IMG/VR virus record: IMGVR_UViG_3300049727_000045
Span: 1-36,874 of that record
Reading direction: 5' to 3' (one strand)
From: a virus
DNA: 36,874 nt
A program made the translations under genes and the position numbers. Every line of letters begins with the position of its first letter. Positions within the stretch are counted from its first letter, which is position 1. Of the stretch, positions 19,618 to 28,970 are shown in pieces. The notes beneath the pieces are model-generated. The model was not told where the DNA came from. It searched no databases and saw nothing but the letters and a program-made list of their open reading frames with translations.

Positions 19618-20499
19618 ATGGCATTTTCAAATAACAACGCGGGCGGCGCAGTCGCTCAGGTACAAAACGATCCCATTTATGCATTGTCACATCTGTATAT
19701 TAGTGGATTGAATATTTCAGTTGCGTCTACTACAGTACTAGGAATTGCTCCAGGTGCTTGCCGTGATGCGAGCAATAACATTGATATGGAAGTGGGTTTT
19801 GCGAATCTTCAAGGAAACGTAGTTCCTGCAACTTTATTTCAAGGTTATATGCAGGGTCTATTGATTAACTCAGCAACTATTGGTGCAAATGGTTTAGACC
19901 AAGGAACATTGGGGGCTAGCCTTCAGTACGCTGTTTATTTAATAGCAGACTCACGAGGATACTTACCAGTTGCTGGCATCATGACTTTGACAAGCAATCC
20001 ACTGCCTTTGGTTCCACAAGGTTATGATTCGTATCGTTTGATAGGATTCATTGAAACTGATGGTTCTAATCATTTTGTATATGCGACTCACAAGCCTCAA
20101 AATATGCAGGGTGCTGTAGAATATATAAATCAACCACCTCTTTCTGTATTGTCTGGCGGTAATGCAACTTCATTTACTGCAATTGACTTAACAACGAATG
20201 CTGCCGTTCCTACAACTACATTGCCTAACGTAATCGTGACTTTATTAGTTACTTTTATCCCTGTAGCTGCGGGTGATGTTGTGACATTCCGTCCGACAGG
20301 TCAAACAACTGGTGCTTACTGGACTATTACAGGTGTTGCAGCGGGTATTGCTCAATCGCAATATCTAGTAGTAACTGCTGGCGTTGGTTCATCTAAGCCA
20401 GAAATTGATTACTTGGTAACTTCTTCAAGTGACGCGGTTTCTGTATCAGTAGTAACATGGACAGGCGTATCTAATACAGCTTATCCAGCGTTAGTGTAA
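19618..20499 (+). CDS. Beta-rich virion protein downstream of coat (293 aa)
   Basis: Starts MAFSNNNAGGAVAQVQNDPI; poorly charged and rich in Val, Thr, Ala and Gly. The N-terminal 180 residues look like a folded domain (YAVYLIADSRGYLPVAGIM) and the rest like a beta-sandwich (VVTFRPTGQTTGAYWTITGV). The start is set by GGGG 6 nt upstream; an ATG at 19606 lies before this site. Proteins of this type follow the coat gene in related podoviruses and may be decoration or tail accessory proteins. Confidence 0.6.
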   Translation: MAFSNNNAGGAVAQVQNDPIYALSHLYISGLNISVASTTVLGIAPGACRDASNNIDMEVGFANLQGNVVPATLFQGYMQGLLINSATIGANGLDQGTLGASLQYAVYLIADSRGYLPVAGIMTLTSNPLPLVPQGYDSYRLIGFIETDGSNHFVYATHKPQNMQGAVEYINQPPLSVLSGGNATSFTAIDLTTNAAVPTTTLPNVIVTLLVTFIPVAAGDVVTFRPTGQTTGAYWTITGVAAGIAQSQYLVVTAGVGSSKPEIDYLVTSSSDAVSVSVVTWTGVSNTAYPALV

Positions 20500-20517
20500 T
20501 ATTATCAGGAGGTAGTT

Positions 20518-21807
20518 ATGGCTTACTTAGCGAGGCAACTAGTAACTGCCTCCTGGTTTTTATCAGGTATTGTTGCTCGTAATTTACAGTTCCCAACAGG
20601 GGACCAGATGAATGATGGGCTTCAAATGCTGAATGATTTGTTGAATTTTAAACAAATCGAAACCGAATTAGTTCCTTATTATCAGTACATCACTTTCAAT
20701 GCAGTCCCTAGCCAAGAATATTATTACTTGCCATCAATTTCATTAATCGAAGAGATGACATTCAATTTAGGTGTCGTAAGATATCCAATGATGTCGCAGC
20801 CACGAACCAATTACTTTGGTGGCGCAAGAGTAGATAATATCTCAACACTTCCTTTCTCTTGGAACTATGATAGAGCGTTGGGCGGCGGTAACTTAGCCAT
20901 GTATTTCATTCCAGACCAAGCTTATCCTATCAAGATGAAAGCCAAGTTGTTTTTTACTGACGTCAATATTGATACGGATTTGACGGATGTTACGAGTTTG
21001 TTTGGTACGACGATTTCGTTTACTGCACCTCAAATTACGAAGTCATTTACCTCTTCGATGGGAATAAGCGGTCAACTCGTAATTAATAGTACACAAGCCG
21101 TGAGTTTTGGTGAGCAAGTTCAGTTTATTGGCGGGAGCATTCCATCTACCCTATCGTTGGCAACCACTTATTATGCTGTACCGATAAATACTGCTACTTT
21201 TTATGTAGCTACTTCGTTAGCGAATGCGCAGAGCAATACATTTGTATCTTATGCTGCTGGCTCTGGCAGCGTTGAGTCATTTGCATTAGTGCTTACTTTA
21301 TCTGCGCCTGAGACTTATGCGGTTGGCGATCAATTGATGTTTACGAGTGTTACAGGCGCATTGCCGACTGGATTGCTGCCTAATGTTATTTATTATGCGA
21401 ATCCAATTAATTCAACCTCGATGACAGTAGCCACAACATTTGCTAATGCTACCTCTGGCGCCAATATTCTATTTACAGATGCAGGTACTGGAACGCATAC
21501 GATTTCATTTATTAATCCAAATAACATTCCTTATTATACGCCTTATACTTTTATTAATAGTTCTAATCAGGGTTATGACACAAGTTATCTGGAATATTTG
21601 CGTTATGCATTATCGCGCTATATGTGTTCTGAATATGGTGTTTCGTTTAATCCTCAGTCTGAAGCTATTTACAATTCATATGCTCGGAAGTTGATGTATA
21701 TATCTCCGCCTGATTTGTCTATGAAGAAGCTGTCTATATTGTCACATAGTGAGCAAACTGGTTATAATTGGGGCGATGTGAACCTGGGCCACGGATGGAG
21801 ACCATAA
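20518..21807 (+). CDS. P22 gp4-like head-tail adaptor with inserted beta repeats
   Basis: A 429-aa protein. The N-terminus (LVTASWFLSGIVARNLQFPTGDQMNDGLQMLNDLLN) and C-terminus (LRYALSRYMCSEYGVSF...YARKLM) match the two ends of P22 gp4, the adaptor that extends the portal, which is only 166 aa. Between them, residues about 186-332 are two tandem copies of a 70-residue beta module (VQFIGGSIPSTLSLATTYYA... and LMFTSVTGALPTGLLPNVIY...). The module recurs in the tail fibre and, more weakly, in the gp10-like protein. The AGGAGG site is strong. Confidence 0.75.
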   Translation: MAYLARQLVTASWFLSGIVARNLQFPTGDQMNDGLQMLNDLLNFKQIETELVPYYQYITFNAVPSQEYYYLPSISLIEEMTFNLGVVRYPMMSQPRTNYFGGARVDNISTLPFSWNYDRALGGGNLAMYFIPDQAYPIKMKAKLFFTDVNIDTDLTDVTSLFGTTISFTAPQITKSFTSSMGISGQLVINSTQAVSFGEQVQFIGGSIPSTLSLATTYYAVPINTATFYVATSLANAQSNTFVSYAAGSGSVESFALVLTLSAPETYAVGDQLMFTSVTGALPTGLLPNVIYYANPINSTSMTVATTFANATSGANILFTDAGTGTHTISFINPNNIPYYTPYTFINSSNQGYDTSYLEYLRYALSRYMCSEYGVSFNPQSEAIYNSYARKLMYISPPDLSMKKLSILSHSEQTGYNWGDVNLGHGWRP

Positions 21808-21834
21808 ATTATACAATTTGATTAAATTTAAATC

Positions 21835-21862
21835 TTAATATTATTTTAATATATGTTACAAT
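21835..21862 (+). promoter_or_regulatory. Promoter of the HNH endonuclease gene
   Basis: TTAATA (21835-21840), a 16-nt spacer and TACAAT (21857-21862) preceded by an extended -10 TGT. It lies after the gp4-like gene in an AT-rich gap and would start transcription just at the three-stem element. Confidence 0.45.
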
Positions 21863-21868
21863 AGACGA

Positions 21869-21922
21869 AACAAAGTCTAGGGTAGCTCCCGAAAGTTAGT
21901 ACCTCAACTAATCGACTTTGTT
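21869..21922 (+). other. Three-stem junction element upstream of the HNH gene
   Basis: AACAAAGTC (21869-21877) pairs with GACTTTGTT (21914-21922). Inside are two hairpins: GGG-tagct-CCC (21880-21890) and TTAGT-acctca-ACTAA (21896-21911). The whole folds as a three-way junction in RNA, or as a cruciform-like branch in DNA. It precedes an endonuclease VII family gene, whose relatives cut branched DNA. Confidence 0.5.
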
Positions 21923-21951
21923 CTACATTGAGGATTACTGGAGGGGTATGT

Positions 21952-22707
21952 ATGTCAGATATTATTAAGATTTGTAAAATTCATAAGATCGAACAAATAA
22001 AAAAAAAGAGCACAGGATTATTTTATTGTAAAAAATGTGCTTCAGAATATAGTCAACAACGTTATCATGTGACTAAAGATAAATTGAAAATAGAAAGAGC
22101 TATATTTTTAGATAAAACTCCAGAAAATGAAATAGTTAAAAGATGCAAGTTACATGGCGATCTCCGTAAACATGAAATTACTTATATAACTTATCAAAAC
22201 ATGAGATGCAGGGCTTGTGATAGAGATTCATCAAAAAGAAGCAGGATAAATAATCCAGAAACAAGTAAATATTATCAAAGGAAAAGAAGATTAGATAATC
22301 TTGAAGAATTTCGAAAACGAGACAATGAATATAAAAAGAAAGATTACAAAGAAAGAAAAGATGTCTATCAAGAAAGATCCAAGAAATTTTATCAGAACAA
22401 TAAAGATAAAGTAAGAAATTATAGATTAAAGAAAGAATACGGGATTACTTTAGAGCAATATAATAAAATATTTGAAGAACAAAAAGGATTATGCAAAATA
22501 TGCGGATCTGCTGAGAGCGCTATTTCTTCTTATACTAAAGAAATAAAATTTCTAGCCGTAGATCATAATCATACTACCAAAGAAGTACGATCACTGCTTT
22601 GCAGTAGATGTAATTGTCTAGTTGGATATTCTTTAGAAGATACTGATATACTAAAGAAAGCAATTGAATATCTTAAAGGATATCAAAATGGTAGTGAGAA
22701 GTTCTAA
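21952..22707 (+). CDS. Endonuclease VII family HNH nuclease
   Basis: A 251-aa protein. The C-terminal 75 residues carry GLCKICGS...LAVDHNHTTKEVRSLLCSRCNCLVGY, the endonuclease VII pattern: two CxxC pairs around a DHxH active site. The N-terminal 80 residues hold two more Cys/His sites (CKIHK..YCKKC and CKLHGD..CRAC), and a very Lys/Arg-rich helix joins the parts. Family members are Holliday-junction resolvases or free-standing homing nucleases. It is far more AT-rich and lysine-rich than its neighbours and sits between two tail genes, which suggests an invading homing nuclease. The start at 21952 follows GGAGGGG; the end overlaps the next gene by 20 bases. Confidence 0.85.
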   Translation: MSDIIKICKIHKIEQIKKKSTGLFYCKKCASEYSQQRYHVTKDKLKIERAIFLDKTPENEIVKRCKLHGDLRKHEITYITYQNMRCRACDRDSSKRSRINNPETSKYYQRKRRLDNLEEFRKRDNEYKKKDYKERKDVYQERSKKFYQNNKDKVRNYRLKKEYGITLEQYNKIFEEQKGLCKICGSAESAISSYTKEIKFLAVDHNHTTKEVRSLLCSRCNCLVGYSLEDTDILKKAIEYLKGYQNGSEKF

Positions 22708-24559
22708 TAATCAAGCTATGCCCTTGGACCTGGTCGGTTCTAGTACATTTGGTAGATACGATAAGATAAGTGTCCAAAAAACACTAAACATGTTCGTTTC
22801 GGACAATTTTTTAGTCGATTACGCAGGCTACGAAATCATCATTTCATCAACATTATTAGGCAATGGAAGCGAAGGCCGCGGCATATTCACAAGCACAAAG
22901 CTAGGCATGCTTGTCGTCGTAATAGATGCAACTGTCTGGCTCATTCGAATTGGCTATAATCAAGTAACCGACCAACCTAACTTCGAACAAATATTCGAAA
23001 TTGGTAGTCTACAAACATCAACAGGTGTTGTGTATATCACCGAGAATAATAAACCTCAAATCCTATTCTCAGACAATGTGCATCTTTATATCTATGACAC
23101 AACCATTAGCGGAACTGTGCAAGTCGTTCCTAATTTGAATTTCACACCTGGCTACATAACATTCCATAATACATATTTTCTATGCGCAGCCTCTCAGGAT
23201 AATACATATTCACCGCCTGCTAATAACACATGGAGACTATCATTACAGAACCAAGGTTATCAGAATACGATCACATTCACTGGTTCCGGCACAACGGTAA
23301 CCCCAACTTCAGGTGGAAATTTTGCGACCGGTACGCCCGTTATAGCTATTGGTACATCGACATTAACCGCGGGAGCTACTTATTATATCGGAAACTATAC
23401 AGGCTCGACGTTTGAGTTATTTTTGTCGGCTGCTGATGCTGCATCATTGACTAATCCGCAAAACGTAGATTCGACTGGTAGTCTTGGATCAACCGCGTGG
23501 CCGTCAATAGCACAAAACGTAGGTCTAATATCAACCAAGCCTGATAACACGCAAGCAGTCGTAAGGTTCCCATCGAAAGGAAACATGATATTTGTAATGG
23601 GTTCCATTGTAACTGAAGCATGGTTTTTCACAGGAACTCAATTATTTCCATACCAACGAAACAATCAGTTCAACGTTGATTATGGCTGTATATCTCCCGC
23701 AACTGTAGCATATATGGATGAAATTGTTGTGTGGCTCGCTCAGAATGAGAAGTCAGGACCAATCATCATGTATTCAAATGGTGGCATGCCTAAGAAGATT
23801 ACGACTGATGGTATAGATTTTCTATTCTCCGAACTACAAAACCCTCAAGATTCACAGGGATTTTTATATCGACAAGATGGTCATTTGTTTTATCACATAA
23901 ATTTCTATAGCGATAATATTTCATTATTTTATGATTTTAATACCGATAAGTTCTATAACGCTTCAGACCAAAACATGAATTACTTTATTGCTGCTGAAAT
24001 AGCATTTATTGGTAATCAGTATTACTTTATAACTAAGAATAATGGCAACCTCTTTGCTTTCGATACAGCATTTACTGTATACCAAGATGTTGAATCAAAT
24101 ACTTCGACAACACCTAAGAATTATATTATTCCTAGAATAAGAACTTGTCATAATATCCGACTACCGTCACAAGAATATTTTATCTCCAATGATGTTGGCT
24201 TTACGATTGAAACGGGAGAAACGAATTATTATCAGCAACAAGAAAATCTTGGTGATGTTCAACCATTTGCATTATTGGAAGGCGGATTTTTTCTATTATT
24301 GAACGGACAAAACTTTGATTTGTTATCAGATACAGCGCCCGTTATTGCTGATACACCTAAAGTATTTTTGTCGATGTCCTATGATGGTGGTGCGGCTTTT
24401 GGAGCTGAATGGAAGTATGATTTGCCTGCGATTGGCAAGCGTCGTAATCGATTAATGTGGTGGCAGTGTGGCATTGGAAATGACATGGTGTGCAATTTTC
24501 GATTCCAATCAATTGGACGTTTCACGGCTACAGACGGAATTATGAACATTAGGACATAA
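22688..24559 (+). CDS. P22 gp10-like packaged-DNA stabilisation/tail hub protein
   Basis: A 623-aa protein. The start MVVRSSNNQAMPLDLVGSSTFGRYDKISVQKTLNM and the beta-propeller-like repeats through residue 480 are typical of P22 gp10 (472 aa), which plugs the portal and holds the needle and tail fibres. The extra length includes a beta module at about 194-270 (VIAIGTSTLTAGATYYIG). AAGGA, provided by the end of the HNH gene, lies 7 nt before the ATG. Confidence 0.8.
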   Translation: MVVRSSNNQAMPLDLVGSSTFGRYDKISVQKTLNMFVSDNFLVDYAGYEIIISSTLLGNGSEGRGIFTSTKLGMLVVVIDATVWLIRIGYNQVTDQPNFEQIFEIGSLQTSTGVVYITENNKPQILFSDNVHLYIYDTTISGTVQVVPNLNFTPGYITFHNTYFLCAASQDNTYSPPANNTWRLSLQNQGYQNTITFTGSGTTVTPTSGGNFATGTPVIAIGTSTLTAGATYYIGNYTGSTFELFLSAADAASLTNPQNVDSTGSLGSTAWPSIAQNVGLISTKPDNTQAVVRFPSKGNMIFVMGSIVTEAWFFTGTQLFPYQRNNQFNVDYGCISPATVAYMDEIVVWLAQNEKSGPIIMYSNGGMPKKITTDGIDFLFSELQNPQDSQGFLYRQDGHLFYHINFYSDNISLFYDFNTDKFYNASDQNMNYFIAAEIAFIGNQYYFITKNNGNLFAFDTAFTVYQDVESNTSTTPKNYIIPRIRTCHNIRLPSQEYFISNDVGFTIETGETNYYQQQENLGDVQPFALLEGGFFLLLNGQNFDLLSDTAPVIADTPKVFLSMSYDGGAAFGAEWKYDLPAIGKRRNRLMWWQCGIGNDMVCNFRFQSIGRFTATDGIMNIRT

Positions 24560-24560
24560 T

Positions 24561-25067
24561 ATGGCAACCGAACAACCAATTCTACAATCCTTATTTCCAG
24601 ACCTTCCTAGGGAAAATCCTGCTGTAGATAAAGATGGCAATTTTACTGAATTATGGGATTTAGGATTAAGCGCATTATTCCAAGCATTGCAGCAAAACTT
24701 TAAGAATGAAGGCATAATAATACCATTGCTTTCAGCGGCAAACATGACAACGATTCAAGATTTGTATACACCGTACATCGGTCAATTATATAATGTATTA
24801 ACATTAGCATTACCGGATATTAGTGGTCAGACTGTTTATGACACAACAACACAAATTACGAATCAGTTTGTAATTAGTCAAGATGCTACAAACCATGTAA
24901 CACTAGCGCAGTGGGTTCCATTATCAGTAATGCTGACCAATGCAGGCAATCCAAATGGCAGTGTTGCTGGTGTATTAAATTGGTTGTGTCTTAACACTTC
25001 CGGCCCTACACTTTACGTATGTACATTAAGCGGAAACGCTGCAAATGCCACCTGGCACTCTATCTGA
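24561..25067 (+). CDS. Tail-associated virion protein (168 aa)
   Basis: Starts MATEQPILQSLFPDLPRENP. It has a helical first half and a compact second half ending GVLNWLCLNTSGPTLYVCTL. Its place directly after gp10 is that of the P22 needle gene (gp26), but there is no long coiled coil, so it is called only tail-associated. Confidence 0.55.
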   Translation: MATEQPILQSLFPDLPRENPAVDKDGNFTELWDLGLSALFQALQQNFKNEGIIIPLLSAANMTTIQDLYTPYIGQLYNVLTLALPDISGQTVYDTTTQITNQFVISQDATNHVTLAQWVPLSVMLTNAGNPNGSVAGVLNWLCLNTSGPTLYVCTLSGNAANATWHSI

Positions 25068-25076
25068 GGAATGATT

Positions 25077-25724
25077 ATGGCTCTTACAATGGCGGAATTA
25101 CAACAAATGTTGGGTAAAGGTGCTGGGATTGGTGGCATTGCATCAGGTATAGGTGGATTGATTGGTGGGAATAAAAATCCAGCTGATAAAGCTAATAAAT
25201 ATATTAATCAAATACCAGGACAAACTGGCCAATATCTTGATCCATATAATCAAGCCGGACAGAATCAATTGTCTGGATTATCTGAGCAATATGGCAAAGG
25301 GATGAATAATCCTGGCGGATTGCTTAATGATATTGGTTCTAACTATAAGCAGTCCCCGGGATTTCAGTTTGCTCTACAACAAGCATTAATGGGCTCAAAT
25401 AACGCCGCAGCTGCAGGTGGCATGGCAGGAAGCCCTCAGCATGAACAAGAGAATATGGGTGTTGCGCAGGGCTTGGTTAGCAAGGATTATAATGACTGGC
25501 TACAACAAGCTACAGGATTGTATGGGAATGCATTGACTGGTTCTCAGGGAATGGCTAATCAAGGACAAGCGGCTGGGACTTCTCAGGCTGATATGATAGC
25601 GCAGGCATTGGCACAGAAAGCAGCATATGGTTATGAAGGTCAAGCCTCTAAGAATGCTTCTAGTCCTTGGGGAAATATCTTAGGAGGAGCAGGAACTCTG
25701 GCCGCATTTGGAGGGTTAATTTAA
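25077..25724 (+). CDS. Internal (ejection) protein, first
   Basis: A 215-aa, Gly/Ala/Gln/Asn-rich protein with two hydrophobic glycine-rich stretches (GIGGIASGIGGLIGG near the start and a GILGGAG-like end) and no signal peptide. This composition is typical of phage DNA-injection proteins (P22 gp7/gp20/gp16 type) that insert into the host envelope. The ATG at 25077 follows GAGGA. Confidence 0.6.
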   Translation: MALTMAELQQMLGKGAGIGGIASGIGGLIGGNKNPADKANKYINQIPGQTGQYLDPYNQAGQNQLSGLSEQYGKGMNNPGGLLNDIGSNYKQSPGFQFALQQALMGSNNAAAAGGMAGSPQHEQENMGVAQGLVSKDYNDWLQQATGLYGNALTGSQGMANQGQAAGTSQADMIAQALAQKAAYGYEGQASKNASSPWGNILGGAGTLAAFGGLI

Positions 25725-26552
25725 ATGTCATTTACATTCAATTCACCAAGAAAGTTGAGTCCTGAAGAAGCTAATCCGATGCAAGCTTTGATCTCTAGAG
25801 CATTAGAGACTTTTGGGAAGACTACTAAAGCGGCTAATATGCAGCGACAAATTGATGCGGATATCTTTGCAAAGGAAATAGGACCGCTAGCAACGTTGGC
25901 TGGCAGCCAGAATTTCCAAGGATTTAATCCTGAGATTAATAAAATGATCGGTGAGAGAGTTGGAGATTATATTGGAGGGCATGGAGCGAGCAGTGGTGGC
26001 GAAAAAAGCACCGAAGATAATGGCAAAAAAAAGGAGTACGATGCGGATGTTCCTGGTTATACAGCTCCAGATAAAATTTATAAAGGATTGGTTGATGCTG
26101 CAAATATAACAGAAGTTCCTGGAGGGCATGGGAATGTTATATTATCTAATTTAGCGGGAGCTGCAACCAAATTAGCGGGTGATAACCCTATATCTAATGC
26201 GCTTAATGCTTTTAATAAAAATCCTAATGCTGGAGCTGAAGCCGCGAAAGGAGAATCAATGGCAGCCGATGCAAGAAGATTTTTAAAATTACAAAACCGT
26301 TCTCCTCAAGACATAGAAGATATTGTTAGAAAAAGAGATTCAGAAACAAATATACAATATGCAGAAAGAATTAGACCGTATTTTATTGCTGGCCAAAAGT
26401 CTTCGAATGCTCCCATTACAAACATCGATCAAAAAATAGCGCGTGATAATACTGAAAGACCAGCTGGCGGAGTTGTAATACCAAGAAAATTGGCGTTAAT
26501 GTCGAGCGATGATATAAAAGCGCTCCATAAGTCTCTATTGAATAAGGGTTAA
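25725..26552 (+). CDS. Internal (ejection) protein, second
   Basis: A 275-aa soluble, charged protein starting MSFTFNSPRKLSPEEANPMQ. The middle is Gly/Ser/Lys-rich (about 90-105). It sits between two other candidate ejection genes with 3-nt gaps, so it is probably one of a set of three, as in P22. The GGAGGG site overlaps the end of the previous gene. Confidence 0.55.
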   Translation: MSFTFNSPRKLSPEEANPMQALISRALETFGKTTKAANMQRQIDADIFAKEIGPLATLAGSQNFQGFNPEINKMIGERVGDYIGGHGASSGGEKSTEDNGKKKEYDADVPGYTAPDKIYKGLVDAANITEVPGGHGNVILSNLAGAATKLAGDNPISNALNAFNKNPNAGAEAAKGESMAADARRFLKLQNRSPQDIEDIVRKRDSETNIQYAERIRPYFIAGQKSSNAPITNIDQKIARDNTERPAGGVVIPRKLALMSSDDIKALHKSLLNKG

Positions 26553-26555
26553 ATC

Positions 26556-28655
26556 ATGGCTTACACATTAGCGCAAGTTGAAGCGGTTATGAAAGAACGC
26601 GGGATGATGCCTGAAAAACAAGAAGAAGAGCAGCCAACATTAGAGCAAGTTCAAGCAGAAATGAAGCGTCGAGGCATGGAAGTTCCTAGCAATGAATCCT
26701 CATCAACCGCTAATACATTAGCTAACGAACAAGGTGGCTGGCTTAAAGGTTTAGGTCAACAAGGACTAAATTCATTAGGAAATCTTGGCGCATCTCTCGG
26801 AAATCTTCCGGCACAAGGCATAGAAAAATTAGGTTTCGATAAGCCGTACAATATTCATCATCCTAAAGATTTACCACCTGCTCAAAATTTAGGTGAGATT
26901 GGAGGTCGTTCTATCGCAAAATCACTCCCCACTTTGCTTCCTTTTGCTGGTGCTGCAGGAACTGCTTCACTAATTCCTAAAGCTGCAGAAGAAGCCGGAT
27001 TAATAGCAAAATTAATTCATGGTGGCGCGAGATTGGGGGGCGGCGGATTGGGAGGAGCAGTAACTGGTGGCGCAATCAACGAGGGTCATCGGAAAGAAGG
27101 CGCTAAAGAAGGCGCAATAGAAGGTGTCGCCGGGATTGCTATACCTGAAATATTAGGATTTGGATTAAATGGCATAATTGGAAGAGATGCAACTAAGGCT
27201 CAAAAGGCATTACAAAAAGCAATGGCTGAATTACAGCAAAAAGAAGGATCATTGGCTGCTGTAAAAGGAGAAGCGAAAGCTAATCAATTACCAACTGATA
27301 TGAATGTTTATCCTCACGCTATAGCAAATAAAAATGAAAAATTGCAAGAAGCCATGCAACAACATGCAGCGAATCCAAGAGAAGAATTCCCAGAGCAAGT
27401 CTTGCATGAAGGTCATACGCAATTAGTGCCGAGAGCCGAAGAACATGTGCAGAACGTCGATAATCTAGTTTCTCGATTTTTACAGCATGGTGAGCCTAAT
27501 GATGAATCATTAGCAAGACAAATTGCTCATCATTTTGAGGGTGTTCCTGGAAGGACTGGAAAGAAATCAGGAGGTTTTAAACAAGACTTAGGACGAGTTT
27601 ATGATTCCATTGATAATGATTTAAAAGGCAAATTTATAACTGAGACCGGTGCTCCATCTTCTTCTTTGACTGATAAGCAATTAGAAGAAGCAGCTGAAAA
27701 AGCTTTAGGTCCTAATGCCGGGCCGAAACAAAAAGAATCGTTCATGAAGCAAGAGCGCGAACATTCAGCGCAAACAGGACCTGAAGAAAAAATTGACGCT
27801 GATAAATATTTTAAAAAATATAGAACATTAAGACTAGAAGGGAATGACGATATTGCTAGAGCTTATCGGGGCGGTTTAACTCCTGAGGCTCATGACGAAT
27901 GGAAATTACGTGGAAAGAAAAAGCTTGATGAAGCAGAGAGAATGGAGCAAGTGCTCGAACATCAAATAGGTGGTGAACCATTAAGGCGTCTTAAAGCGAT
28001 TAATAGGCGTTATGCCCGTGAATATGCGCCTCTGAATGAAAATGAAATTTATCAAAAGATGGTTCATGGAGAAAAGATTGATGCTCGCGATCTCGCTCAT
28101 GCTTTAAGGGGTAATAGCCCAGGAAATGCTATATTAAGACAGTACATACAAAGCAATCCTGATGCTGCTTATTTAATGGCCGCGAAAGAGTTTTCCGCAA
28201 ATCCTGAAAGATTATTAAATCTTAATAGAACTTCTAGACAATATATAAATGAACGCAATACTCCTGAATTGCATCATTTAATACAAGAACAAGTTCGTGC
28301 TCGCAATGCCGTTCCAATTGCTGCTGCTCAACAACATCATTTCACAGAACTTCATAAGTCCGTACAAAATGCATTCAAAGAACATCAGAAAGCAATGGAA
28401 CTTACCACTAAACTTGAAAAAGATATTCCTAAATTGCAATCTGAAATTCAGAGACATACTGCAATGGAGGCTAAGCTTAGGCATGCTGAGTCTGAGAAGG
28501 GGATTTCAAAGGCTGCGCATGATAAGAAGAAAGAGGCGTTGAAAGAGGCGCTTATGAAAAAGAACAAAGCTCGATCAAGACTTCAAGGAATAATTAAGAC
28601 CGGGTATTTAACTGGACTAGAAGAATACAACAGACGCAATCCTCCAGCAAAATAA
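26556..28655 (+). CDS. Internal (ejection) protein, large
   Basis: A 699-aa protein. Two similar N-terminal motifs, LAQVEAVMKERGM and LEQVQAEMKRRGM (residues 5-17 and 28-41), are a duplicated short helix. Residues about 110-215 are hydrophobic and Gly-rich with possible membrane-inserting helices (GGARLGGGGLGGAVTGG). The rest is a long charged helical region with coiled coils. The layout matches the largest ejection protein of P22-like phages. Confidence 0.65.
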   Translation: MAYTLAQVEAVMKERGMMPEKQEEEQPTLEQVQAEMKRRGMEVPSNESSSTANTLANEQGGWLKGLGQQGLNSLGNLGASLGNLPAQGIEKLGFDKPYNIHHPKDLPPAQNLGEIGGRSIAKSLPTLLPFAGAAGTASLIPKAAEEAGLIAKLIHGGARLGGGGLGGAVTGGAINEGHRKEGAKEGAIEGVAGIAIPEILGFGLNGIIGRDATKAQKALQKAMAELQQKEGSLAAVKGEAKANQLPTDMNVYPHAIANKNEKLQEAMQQHAANPREEFPEQVLHEGHTQLVPRAEEHVQNVDNLVSRFLQHGEPNDESLARQIAHHFEGVPGRTGKKSGGFKQDLGRVYDSIDNDLKGKFITETGAPSSSLTDKQLEEAAEKALGPNAGPKQKESFMKQEREHSAQTGPEEKIDADKYFKKYRTLRLEGNDDIARAYRGGLTPEAHDEWKLRGKKKLDEAERMEQVLEHQIGGEPLRRLKAINRRYAREYAPLNENEIYQKMVHGEKIDARDLAHALRGNSPGNAILRQYIQSNPDAAYLMAAKEFSANPERLLNLNRTSRQYINERNTPELHHLIQEQVRARNAVPIAAAQQHHFTELHKSVQNAFKEHQKAMELTTKLEKDIPKLQSEIQRHTAMEAKLRHAESEKGISKAAHDKKKEALKEALMKKNKARSRLQGIIKTGYLTGLEEYNRRNPPAK

Positions 28656-28657
28656 TG

Positions 28658-28687
28658 CTTGTTTATTTTTCTTTGTGCTTATATAAT
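28658..28687 (+). promoter_or_regulatory. Possible promoter ahead of the membrane miniprotein
   Basis: TTGTTT (28658-28663), an 18-nt spacer and a perfect TATAAT (28682-28687). It could raise expression of the two small membrane proteins and the tail fibre. Confidence 0.4.
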
Positions 28688-28713
28688 GCCTATTCATTAA
28701 CGGAGGGGTAATT

Positions 28714-28812
28714 ATGTTTTGGTTGTGGGTTTGCATTATATTTGGCGTGCTTTCGGTTCTATTTCCTGATGGAAGTAGTTGTTGTTGCAGTTCATCTTGT
28801 TCGTGCGGTTAA
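28714..28812 (+). CDS. Cysteine-rich membrane miniprotein (32 aa)
   Basis: After MFWLWVCIIFGVLSVLF, one membrane helix, comes a tail SSCCCSSSCSCG with five cysteines in eleven residues. GGAGGGG at 6 nt before the ATG makes translation very likely. A membrane anchor with a Cys cluster could be acylated, bind metal or form disulfides outside the inner membrane. With the next gene it might form part of a lysis cassette. No family is recognised. Confidence 0.65.
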   Translation: MFWLWVCIIFGVLSVLFPDGSSCCCSSSCSCG

Positions 28813-28814
28813 TC

Positions 28815-28970
28815 ATGGAAGATAAACTAGAATATTACATAGAGCACGAAGTTCGCATCAGAATATTAGAGAAAATATCAAGGCAGATTAATAATACTTT
28901 ACGCTGGATTTTTACGGCTGCTGTAAGCGCTATAATAATTCCAATTGTTTTGAAGCATTATGGATATTAA
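28815..28970 (+). CDS. XhlA-like membrane protein, holin candidate (51 aa)
   Basis: Starts MEDKLEYYIEHEVRIRILEK; a charged amphipathic helix precedes one C-terminal membrane helix (WIFTAAVSAIIIPIVL) and a short basic end. Order and length match XhlA-type small phage holin-associated proteins. It starts 2 nt after the Cys-rich miniprotein, in a lysis-like pair. The lysozyme gene lies 4.4 kb away, so the link is uncertain. Confidence 0.5.
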   Translation: MEDKLEYYIEHEVRIRILEKISRQINNTLRWIFTAAVSAIIIPIVLKHYGY

